Origin: Chloroflexota bacterium
GTDB lineage: Bacteria; Chloroflexota; FW602-bin22; JACPRP01
Assembly: GCA_016210495.1 (NCBI GenBank)
Contig: JACQUC010000062.1
Coordinates: 1 to 64,000, forward strand
Reading direction: 5' to 3'
DNA length: 64,000 nt
Shown here piece by piece: positions 22,776 to 29,776 of the stretch; position 1 is the first letter of the stretch; the number at the start of each line of letters is the position of its first letter. Both the position numbers and the translations under genes were made by a program. The notes under the pieces were generated by a model. That model did not search any database. It saw only the letters and a program-made list of their open reading frames with translations, and was not told where the DNA came from.

Positions 22776-25160
22776 CTACCCCACCTTCCGCTGTTCCTCC
22801 AGCGCCCGCAAGACCTTGTCGGGCGTGATGGGAAGTGACTTGATGCGCACGCCGGTGGCGTTGTGGACGGCGTTGCCGACGGCGCCCAGCAAGCCCGCCA
22901 GCGCGCCCTCGCCCACTTCTTTGGCGCCGAAAGGTCCGCCTGGGTCAAGCGTCTCGACCAAGCCGTCGACGACCTCGGGCGTCTCCAGCGCAGTAGGCAT
23001 GCCGTACGTGAGGAACGACGGATCGAAGATCGCCCCGTCTTCGATGTCGATGCCCTCGGTCAGCGCCTGGCCTTGGCCGTTGGATACGCAGCCGTCGACC
23101 TGGCCCTCCACAATCTGCCGATTCAGCGGGAAGCCACAATCGTGGAACGTAGTCGTCTTCAGGAGCTTGACCTCGCCGGTCTCCGTATCCACCTCGACCT
23201 CCGCGGCGTGGGCGGCGAAGCCGTAGGCGTCGGTCCAGCGTCCCTTGGCCTTGGCCAGGCTGGGGTACCTGTCGATACCCTGCACGATCTGGTGAAAGCC
23301 GCGGCCGATGATCGGATCGCCGTTGGTCTTGGCCACGCTCTGATGGATGACCTGGGCAAAGGCGAGAGATTTCTGGGGACTGCCCTTGACGTACACACGG
23401 CCTTCCTTCGCCTCAAGGTCGTCGGCGCTGGCCTCCAACATGTCGGCGGCGACGTCGAAGAGCTTCTTCTTGGCCTCGGCGGCCGCTTTCTTAACGGCGT
23501 TACCGGACACAAACGCGCCCCCACTCAAGAACCCGCCCATATCGATCGGACAGAGCTCGGTATCGCCGCTGACGACCCTGATATCGTGCAGACCAACGCC
23601 CAATTCCTCGGCAGCCACCTGGGCCAAAGTTGTGTCGCAACCCTGCCCGAACTCGATGGCGCCGGTGAACAACGTCGCCGCCCCGTCGTCGTCCAGCTTG
23701 ACCACCGCGGCAGAGGCGAAAGGATAGTAGGCGCCGCCGCTGAACATCGCACACGCCGACATCCCGATGCCCCTCTTCTTGGTTCCGTCACCCGACGAGC
23801 CACTTGTCCGCTTCTCTTTCCAGCCCGAAACCTCCGCGGCGCCCCTGATGCAGTCCTTGGTGCCGCAACTGTGTAGCGTGTCGCCGATGGATGGGATCAC
23901 CTCGCCCGGGTCACGGGCATTCCTGAGCATCACCTCCACCGGGTCCAGGCCCAGCTCCTCGGCGATCATCTCCAACTGCGAGTCCACCGCGAAGCGCATC
24001 TGCGGCGCCCCGTGGCCCCGCTGTGGGCCGCGAATAGGATTGTTCGTGTAAACCGAATACGCCTCGTAGCGCAGGCTGGGGATGCGGTAAACCGGAATGT
24101 TCATCGAGTAACCCAGGAAAACCACGACGGGGCCCGATCCGCGATACGCGCCGTTGTCGACGACGAACTTGTATTGCTGCCCCAGGATAGCACCGTCTTT
24201 GTCGACCCCGGTCTTGATCTCGATTATCGTCGGGTGCCGCTGGCGCGTGGTCGTAAAGACCTCCTCGCGCGACAGCACACACCTCACTGGATGGCCCGTC
24301 CGCTGCGAAAGTAGCGCGGCCACGACCTCATAGGGGAACACATCCACCTTGCCGCCGAAAGCGCCCCCGACATAGGTTTTGAGCACCCTGACCATGCTGG
24401 TCGGCAGCCCAAAGATCTTGGATAGAATGAAGCGCTTGTAGAAAATCGACATACTGCCGATGTAGACGTTTAGCTTGCCGCTGTTGTCGAAGTGCGCCAC
24501 CGCGCCGTGAGGCTCCATGGCCGCGTGGACCGTCGCCTTCGTCTCGAACCGGTCCTCGCGCACCAGATACGCGTCGGCCCAAGCCCTGTCGATGTCGCCG
24601 TAGCTGACCGAAGTGCTACCGCTAATATTGCTGAGCTCGAACTTCGCCTTAGACGTGGAGGTCCTGCTAGCGCCCCAGTCCTCCCAGGCCGAAGAGCCGC
24701 CGCCGTACTCGCGGTCGTGGATTATCGGCGCGCCGGGTTTCAGCGCCTCCTCCGATGTGAAGACCGCCGGCAACACCTCGTAATCGACTTTGATGAGGCT
24801 CAGGCCTTCGATGGCCGTGTCTTCGTCGACGGCCGCCACTGCCGCCACCTCGTCGCCGATGTACCGCACCTTGTCCTGCGCGAGAGGATACTGGTCCGCT
24901 GGGTACCGCGGCGTGTCGACGAAGGCGTAGCGCATATTGGCAGTATCCTTGCCCGTGATGACCGCCTTGACGCCCCGCAGCCTCTCGGCAGCGGACGTAT
25001 CGATGCCGCGAATCCTGGCGTGAGGGTGTGGACTGCGCAGAATCTTGGCGTGGAGCATGCCCGGCAGGGTAACGTCGACGGTGTACATCGCGGCGCCCGT
25101 CGCCTTGTCCGCGCCGTCGAGGCGCGGCAATCCCTTGCCAACGACTGAGTACTCTTCCAT
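22776..25160 (-). CDS. Molybdenum hydroxylase large subunit (HcrA-like)
   Basis: A 794-residue xanthine dehydrogenase-family catalytic subunit that binds the molybdopterin cytosine dinucleotide cofactor. Signatures: GADKATGAAMYTVDVTLPGM, ILRSPHPHARI, YVGGAFGGKVD, a GPQRGHGAPQMRFAVDSQLE segment, EFGQGCDTTLAQVAAEELG, and the C-terminal GAKEVGEG carrying the catalytic Glu. The form I CO dehydrogenase loop AYxCSFR is absent. It ends a three-gene operon (FAD, 2Fe-2S, Mo subunits) and is followed by a clear terminator. The FAD subunit suggests a reductase for 4-hydroxybenzoyl-CoA or a related aromatic acyl-CoA; the exact substrate is unproven. Confidence 0.88.
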   Translation of the reverse strand: MEEYSVVGKGLPRLDGADKATGAAMYTVDVTLPGMLHAKILRSPHPHARIRGIDTSAAERLRGVKAVITGKDTANMRYAFVDTPRYPADQYPLAQDKVRYIGDEVAAVAAVDEDTAIEGLSLIKVDYEVLPAVFTSEEALKPGAPIIHDREYGGGSSAWEDWGASRTSTSKAKFELSNISGSTSVSYGDIDRAWADAYLVREDRFETKATVHAAMEPHGAVAHFDNSGKLNVYIGSMSIFYKRFILSKIFGLPTSMVRVLKTYVGGAFGGKVDVFPYEVVAALLSQRTGHPVRCVLSREEVFTTTRQRHPTIIEIKTGVDKDGAILGQQYKFVVDNGAYRGSGPVVVFLGYSMNIPVYRIPSLRYEAYSVYTNNPIRGPQRGHGAPQMRFAVDSQLEMIAEELGLDPVEVMLRNARDPGEVIPSIGDTLHSCGTKDCIRGAAEVSGWKEKRTSGSSGDGTKKRGIGMSACAMFSGGAYYPFASAAVVKLDDDGAATLFTGAIEFGQGCDTTLAQVAAEELGVGLHDIRVVSGDTELCPIDMGGFLSGGAFVSGNAVKKAAAEAKKKLFDVAADMLEASADDLEAKEGRVYVKGSPQKSLAFAQVIHQSVAKTNGDPIIGRGFHQIVQGIDRYPSLAKAKGRWTDAYGFAAHAAEVEVDTETGEVKLLKTTTFHDCGFPLNRQIVEGQVDGCVSNGQGQALTEGIDIEDGAIFDPSFLTYGMPTALETPEVVDGLVETLDPGGPFGAKEVGEGALAGLLGAVGNAVHNATGVRIKSLPITPDKVLRALEEQRKVG

Positions 25161-25164
25161 TATG

Positions 25165-25641
25165 CTACTGGGCCCCCTGTCCGTCCTGCGATGCCGCCCT
25201 GATGGCCTCGACGATCTTCACATATCCAGTACAGCGGCAGAGGTTGCCAGAGATCGCGTGCTTGATCTCGTAGTCGGTTGGCTTGGGATTCTTCTCCAAG
25301 AAAGCCTTGGCAGTGAGGATCATGCCGGGGGTGCAGAAGCCGCATTGAATGGCTCCACGCTGAATGAAAGCATCCTGGACGGGGTGCAGCTTGCCGCCGA
25401 CCGCTACACCCTCGATCGTCTGGATATCTTTGCCCACGGCATCCAGGGCCAGGGTCAGGCAGGAAAGGACGGGCTTGCCGTCAATTAGCACAGTGCAGGC
25501 GCCGCAGGTGCCCTCGTCGCAGCCCCTCTTGCTACCCGTCAGGCCCAGGCTCTCTCTGAGCACTTCCAGCAGGGTGCGGTGGGACTCGATGGCTACCTCG
25601 TAGTCCTCGCCGTTGACTTTGAGCTCTATTAACTGCTTCAC
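25165..25641 (-). CDS. Molybdenum hydroxylase [2Fe-2S] subunit (HcrC-like)
   Basis: A 158-residue small subunit with two [2Fe-2S] clusters. The N-terminal plant-type cluster uses C41, C46, C49 and C61 (CDEGTCGACTV and LSC). The C-terminal helical cluster uses C100, C103, C135 and C137 (CGFCTPG and CRCTGY). Together they pass electrons between the Mo site and FAD. The Mo subunit starts 4 bp downstream and the FAD subunit ends 24 bp upstream, so all three are one transcript. Confidence 0.95.
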   Translation of the reverse strand: MKQLIELKVNGEDYEVAIESHRTLLEVLRESLGLTGSKRGCDEGTCGACTVLIDGKPVLSCLTLALDAVGKDIQTIEGVAVGGKLHPVQDAFIQRGAIQCGFCTPGMILTAKAFLEKNPKPTDYEIKHAISGNLCRCTGYVKIVEAIRAASQDGQGAQ

Positions 25642-25665
25642 AGAATCATAACCTCCTTACAAACC

Positions 25666-26664
25666 TCACGCCGACCTGGCGGCCTGCAAGGCCTGCCGGA
25701 CCGCTCTTTGCACCAGAACGCCCACCAGCTTCCTCTTGTAGGCCACCGGAGCGTAGATGTGAACGATGGGCGAGACCTCTTTTGTCGCCGCCTGGGCGGC
25801 CTCGGCCAGCACGTCTTCGTCGATTTCTTTGCCGCGCAGCGCTTCCTCGGCCTTGACGGTCCTGATCGGCGCGGGGGAAGCGGCTCCAACCGCGATCCTG
25901 ACGTCCTGGCACTTGCCATTGCCATTCAGCGAAACCATCGCGGCCACGCCAACAAGCGGAAAGTCGATGGCCTCGCGATAGGAGAACTTCAAGTAGACCT
26001 CGCCGCTCCCGGCCGGCTGATTGGGCACCGCGATCTCGGTCACGATCTCGTCGGCATCGAGCACGTTGAGCGTCCGCCCTTCGCCCGTAAAGAACTTCTC
26101 TACGGCCACCGTTCTCTCGCTGGCGGGGCCGACCACTTTCGCACTGGCGCCGAGGGCGATGAGAGCAGGAGCAGTATCGGCGGACACCAGCGAGTAGCAC
26201 TGCTTGCCACCCTTGACCACGTAGCACTGATCGCCGCCCATTTTGAAACACGCCGCTCGCGCCGAGCGCCAGAACTCGGACTGGTTGTAGTACCAGCAGC
26301 GGCTATCCAGGCACAGATTGCCGCCAATGGTGCCGGAGTTCCTGATCTGCGGCGCAGCCACTTTGGCCGCGGCCTGCGAAAGCGCGGGGAACTTCTCTCT
26401 CACCACGGCAGAGCCCTGAATATCGTCCAGGGTGACCAACGCGCCGAGCGCCAAACCGTCGGCGTCGCTGTACCTGACGTAGCTTAGTTCCGAAAGGTCC
26501 TTCAGATTAACAAGATACTCGGGCACCTTGCGCCTTTGCTTCATCGCGACTATGATATCCGTGCCACCGGCAAGCAGTCTGGCCTCACCCTTGTGCTCGC
26601 CGAGCATAGCGCGAGCCTCACCGACCGACTTCGGACTCAGATAGGTGAACTTCGGCAAGCGCAT
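25666..26664 (-). CDS. Molybdenum hydroxylase FAD subunit with HcrB-type [4Fe-4S] loop
   Basis: A 332-residue FAD subunit. The FAD-binding motifs are LLAGGTDIIVAMKQR (30-44) and GTIGGNL (111-117). Inserted after this is a Cys-rich loop, C118/C123, C139, C147 and C156 (LDSRCWYYNQSEFWRS, CFKMGGDQC, GGKQCYSL). The spacing C-x15-C-x7-C-x8-C equals that recalled for the beta subunit of Thauera 4-hydroxybenzoyl-CoA reductase, where it binds an extra [4Fe-4S] cluster used to drive low-potential electron flow. Ordinary CoxM or xanthine dehydrogenase subunits lack this loop. AACAAGGAGG precedes the ATG, and a promoter lies at 26794-26822. Confidence 0.92.
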   Translation of the reverse strand: MRLPKFTYLSPKSVGEARAMLGEHKGEARLLAGGTDIIVAMKQRRKVPEYLVNLKDLSELSYVRYSDADGLALGALVTLDDIQGSAVVREKFPALSQAAAKVAAPQIRNSGTIGGNLCLDSRCWYYNQSEFWRSARAACFKMGGDQCYVVKGGKQCYSLVSADTAPALIALGASAKVVGPASERTVAVEKFFTGEGRTLNVLDADEIVTEIAVPNQPAGSGEVYLKFSYREAIDFPLVGVAAMVSLNGNGKCQDVRIAVGAASPAPIRTVKAEEALRGKEIDEDVLAEAAQAATKEVSPIVHIYAPVAYKRKLVGVLVQRAVRQALQAARSA

Positions 26665-26793
26665 AAATATTTCCTCCTTGTTTAGAATGCTACGCTAGAG
26701 ATCCGCCCGCCCAAGAAGAGACCACGGGGTTGCACCGGCCGGGGCGGCAGGCACAGGCCGAACTGTAGCCTTCACCGGTCACTGGTGGGGCTT

Positions 26794-26822
26794 ATTGTCG
26801 CACCCATTGGATTGTTTGTCAA
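26794..26822 (-). promoter_or_regulatory. Sigma70-type promoter of the molybdenum hydroxylase operon
   Basis: On the minus strand TTGACA (26817-26822), 17-bp spacer, GACAAT (26794-26799). The -35 is perfect and the -10 matches 4 of 6. It lies between the secreted-protein gene and the FAD subunit, about 130 bp before the start codon. The rest of this 168-bp gap has no other recognisable feature. Confidence 0.55.
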
Positions 26823-26832
26823 GAAGGTGAAC

Positions 26833-27807
26833 TTACTCCACGACGTGCAGGCTCACCCGACGCATAAGCTGGCCATCCAGGAGTATCTCCAGCGCATAGT
26901 CGCCCGCCGGAAAATCAACCGTGGCTGTGAGCGAGAAATAGCCTTTGAATCTGCCTGCCTCGGTGTCAACCGAGTTCTCGTCGATGATGTATCCGGGCGT
27001 TACCCCCTCGACACGGTCGGCGATCCACCTGCCCACCAGCGTGTCTCCGGCACTTCGCGTGTCGAGCGCGAACACCACCTCGAAGACACGCGTGCCCACA
27101 GGGAAGTACGGCCCCGCCTGCTGCGGCGCGTAATCACTTGTATGGCCCTGCGCCGCTTCGGCACGTACCACGCGCTCACCCTTCGGCCCGAGCATCGGCG
27201 CCTCGAATGAGGCCACCAACTGCTCCACGGCTCCCGCATAGCGAGTCTGTCCAGCCGCGTCGGTCTCCAGGGCTACCACGTACTGCCTGTCGTCGACGAA
27301 GAGGTTTCTCTGGCGGCTTTCCATTGCCTGCCCATCGCGCTCAAATTGTACCCAGTATTCAAATCCGCGATGAGGACCGATCCGGAAGTCTTGTGCGTAG
27401 GTTATGCTTCCGCCAAGCTGGCCAGCGACAGCCGACATCACGTTGTCGAGTTGGTCCTTGACCAGGGGCAGCTCATCGTCGCCGATCCTGGTATTCAACT
27501 GGTACACGGAAACGAGGACCCTGGCGTCGTCTGGAGTTTGCAGCAAAATATCCTCCAGGGCGCTGCTCCCCGCGGTCGCGGCAAAGCTCGATGGATTGAC
27601 TGATCTCCAGTCCGCGGGATAGTCGAAGCCGAAGCCGTTATCTCTGCTCTCGAAGTGGCTCATCGGGACGGTTGCTGCCGCGGCAACGGCCCTTGGCATG
27701 CCCACTTCCGCCCAGGTCGGGAATAGAGCCATAAGAGCGATCAGCGCGGGGACGAGCACCGCTCCAATCTTCCGGCGAGGAAAAGCGAGATGTGTCCTTG
27801 CGTCCAT
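26833..27807 (-). CDS. Secreted protein of unknown function
   Basis: A 324-residue protein with an N-terminal basic and hydrophobic segment (RRKIGAVLVPALIALMALFP) ending in an Ala-rich stretch, fitting a signal peptide or membrane anchor. The middle (about 50-190) begins FESRDNGFGFDYPADWRSV, like PsbP/DUF1795-type domains that start with a F.FDYP..W motif. The C-terminal 90 residues look like a beta-sandwich (VGTRVFEVVFALDTRSAGDT ... DYALEILLDGQLMRR). No catalytic motif is visible. An extended -10 box lies about 50 bp upstream. It is not clearly linked in function to the molybdenum genes. Confidence 0.65.
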   Translation of the reverse strand: MDARTHLAFPRRKIGAVLVPALIALMALFPTWAEVGMPRAVAAAATVPMSHFESRDNGFGFDYPADWRSVNPSSFAATAGSSALEDILLQTPDDARVLVSVYQLNTRIGDDELPLVKDQLDNVMSAVAGQLGGSITYAQDFRIGPHRGFEYWVQFERDGQAMESRQRNLFVDDRQYVVALETDAAGQTRYAGAVEQLVASFEAPMLGPKGERVVRAEAAQGHTSDYAPQQAGPYFPVGTRVFEVVFALDTRSAGDTLVGRWIADRVEGVTPGYIIDENSVDTEAGRFKGYFSLTATVDFPAGDYALEILLDGQLMRRVSLHVVE

Positions 27808-27854
27808 AAGCCACCTGCTCCTTCTTCACATTCTTTAAGATGCGATGTGTGGAC

Positions 27855-27863
27855 ATTTTAGCA
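27855..27863 (-). promoter_or_regulatory. Extended -10 box (TGCTAAAAT) for the secreted-protein gene
   Basis: TGC-TAAAAT on the minus strand, about 50 bp before the ATG at 27807. No good -35 hexamer is present, which is tolerated with the TGn extension. The same pattern occurs before pdxS, gyrA and the BTAD regulator. Confidence 0.5.
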
Positions 27864-27899
27864 TACGCCGGGGCAAATGGGTAGCTAACCGTAAGATCG

Positions 27900-28022
27900 T
27901 TATCTCCCCTGCTCCAATGCCCTCAAGATCTTCTCCGGCGTGATCGGCATATCCTTGATCCTGACGCCGATGGCATTGTAAATCGCGTTGGCGATGACTG
28001 AAACCACCTTAGCCAAGTGTGC
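27900..28022 (-). pseudogene. C-terminal remnant of a third molybdenum hydroxylase large subunit
   Basis: Directly after the TGA of the flavoprotein gene, in the same frame, 40 codons read AHLAKVVSVIANAIYNAIGV then RIKDMPITPEKILRALEQGR and stop. This is nearly the same as the end of the large subunit at 22776 (NAVHNATGVRIKSLPITPDK, VLRALEE) and close to that of 35846 (RIVDLPITPDRILSAL). Nothing else of the gene remains. It has no start codon or ribosome site of its own. It is best read as the scar of a deletion or rearrangement that placed the flavoprotein gene against the tail of a former xdh-type gene. Confidence 0.85.
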
Positions 28023-29672
28023 TCAAACCCTCACGGGGCATTCCGCCACCACGATCCCCCCACCGCTTTTGGCGCAGGTGACGTGCTTCACCCAGTGGCT
28101 GTCGTCTCGATCTAGGCAATCCAGTCGGAAGTGGGCGCCACGGCTCTCTTTGCGCGCCAGCGCGCACGCCGCCACGCAGTCCGCCGTGTCCAATAGCCGT
28201 CCCAGCGTGCACAACTGCGCTCGCTCGGCGGGCGCCATAGCGACCGCCCGTGGAAGCTCCCGACGTAGCGTGTCGATGACAGTCCTGGCCTCCCGCAGTC
28301 CGGCGCCGTCGCGCACGATCCCCGCCTTCGCCGTCATCGTCGCCTGCAACGATTTCACAATATCTCGCACCGGCGTGCCCGAGTTTCTGGCCAATGCAGC
28401 ACGAAGCTCCCGTGCTTCTTCAACGGCCCCCCGGGCGTGCAACGCCGGCGTGCGTGCCGAGCGAGAAGCCGCATTGGCCCCGGTCGCAAAGCCGCTCACC
28501 ACGGTCTCTGCCAGCGAGTTGCCCTGAAGTCGATTCGCGCCGTGCGTGCCGCCGACCACCTCGCCGCAGGCCAGCAAGCATTCCACAGTCGTCTCGCCGT
28601 CTGGCCCCGCCTGTACGCCTCCCATATAGTAGTGGTTCGCCGGGGCGACCCGAATCGGTCGAGCGAAGAGGTCCTCGCCGTGCGCTCGGCGCTCTCTCAC
28701 CATCCTCATGAAGGGGCCCGAGCTATACAGCGGACTGCCTACGTCCACCTGGCAACCGCTAGCATCCAGGAATATGGCCCCGTCAACGCCTCTTCCTTCG
28801 TGGACCTCACGCGCAATGGCGATGGAAAGCTGGTCGCGCGTAATCATCTCCGGCTCGGGCAGCCTGTACTTGGCCACGATGTCTTCGCCCACGGCGTTCT
28901 TGAAGATGGCGCCCCCGCGCAGAAGATACTCGTAGCCGATCAACATTCTCGCGGCGCCGGGCTCGGCCAAAACCGTGGGATAGAACTGCACGAACTCCAT
29001 GTCTTGCAGCGGCAGGCCGGCGTCGAGCGCGATACCATATCCATCCCCTGGCACGCCAGGTGGTATGCGCGTAAAGCTGTATAGGTGGGCGGCGCCTCCC
29101 GTGGCCAGCACCACTACCTTTGCGGCGACGTGAACGATCCGGTCGTCCTGCCAGACGTACCCGATCGCCCCCTCCGCGCGGCCACCCTGGACGAGTATCT
29201 TGACGAGGTTGAAATTCGGCAGCGTCCTCGCGCCCAGCCGCTGAGCGGTCGCGGCCAGCGGCCTCGACAGGGTCACGCCCACCTTCGGCTCAAACTGCGT
29301 CGTTCGTGCCTGTATGTGGCCGGGCGACCGGGCCACGCGATAGCGGCCATCCTCTTTGGCGAAGACCACGCCGTACTCCTCCAGCGTGGGAAGCCAACCG
29401 GCAATGCGGTCGACGACCGCCGTGATCAACGGGTGGTCGTTTAGAAGCAGCCCGGAGCGCAGACTGTCTTCCAGGTGAAGCTCCGGAGAGTCGTCCGGGC
29501 CGACGGCCGCGTTCATGATCCCGCCGGCCACCGCCGTGGAGCACCCGGCCCCCGGTGAAGTTATCGATGCTACCAGGGTTTCCGCGTTCCCTTGCCTGGC
29601 CGCAATAGCCGCACACAGCCCGGCGGCTCCCGATCCCACTACCAGTACGTCAGTCTCGATCTTCTCAATCAT
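28023..29672 (-). CDS. FAD-dependent fumarate reductase/succinate dehydrogenase-like flavoprotein
   Basis: A 549-residue flavoprotein from the ATG at 29670-29672, which follows GGGAGG. The N-terminal FAD motif is TDVLVVGSGAAGLCAAIAAR. Family features include LPLQDMEFVQFYPTVL, APANHYYMGGVQ and GTHGANRLQGNSLAETVVSG, all as in the FrdA/SdhA/L-aspartate oxidase superfamily. The C-terminal helical domain is present. No iron-sulfur or membrane-anchor subunit gene is adjacent, so it is not a standard respiratory complex. It may be a soluble dehydrogenase or reductase of an organic acid; the exact substrate is unknown. It is divergent from the BTAD regulator gene. Confidence 0.82.
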   Translation of the reverse strand: MIEKIETDVLVVGSGAAGLCAAIAARQGNAETLVASITSPGAGCSTAVAGGIMNAAVGPDDSPELHLEDSLRSGLLLNDHPLITAVVDRIAGWLPTLEEYGVVFAKEDGRYRVARSPGHIQARTTQFEPKVGVTLSRPLAATAQRLGARTLPNFNLVKILVQGGRAEGAIGYVWQDDRIVHVAAKVVVLATGGAAHLYSFTRIPPGVPGDGYGIALDAGLPLQDMEFVQFYPTVLAEPGAARMLIGYEYLLRGGAIFKNAVGEDIVAKYRLPEPEMITRDQLSIAIAREVHEGRGVDGAIFLDASGCQVDVGSPLYSSGPFMRMVRERRAHGEDLFARPIRVAPANHYYMGGVQAGPDGETTVECLLACGEVVGGTHGANRLQGNSLAETVVSGFATGANAASRSARTPALHARGAVEEARELRAALARNSGTPVRDIVKSLQATMTAKAGIVRDGAGLREARTVIDTLRRELPRAVAMAPAERAQLCTLGRLLDTADCVAACALARKESRGAHFRLDCLDRDDSHWVKHVTCAKSGGGIVVAECPVRV

Positions 29673-29761
29673 TGCACGCCTCCCGTCACGGTACCTGGCG
29701 AGCGCACTATAACACAAGGCTTGAGCGGAATCAACGCGCCTGGTGAGAAAGCACTACTTCT

Positions 29762-29770
29762 TGCTATAAT
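29762..29770 (+). promoter_or_regulatory. Extended -10 promoter giving a probable leaderless mRNA
   Basis: TGC-TATAAT (29762-29770) is a perfect extended -10 element that ends six bases before the ATG at 29777. Transcription normally starts about seven bases after the -10, which would be at the A of the ATG. No Shine-Dalgarno fits in the six-base gap. The -35 region is weak, as is common with extended -10 sites. Confidence 0.65.
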
Positions 29771-29776
29771 TTGGCT

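Noticed and set aside
22776..25160. Form I CO dehydrogenase large subunit
   Set aside because: The AYxCSFR active-site loop is absent, and the FAD subunit has the 4-hydroxybenzoyl-CoA reductase type cysteine loop.
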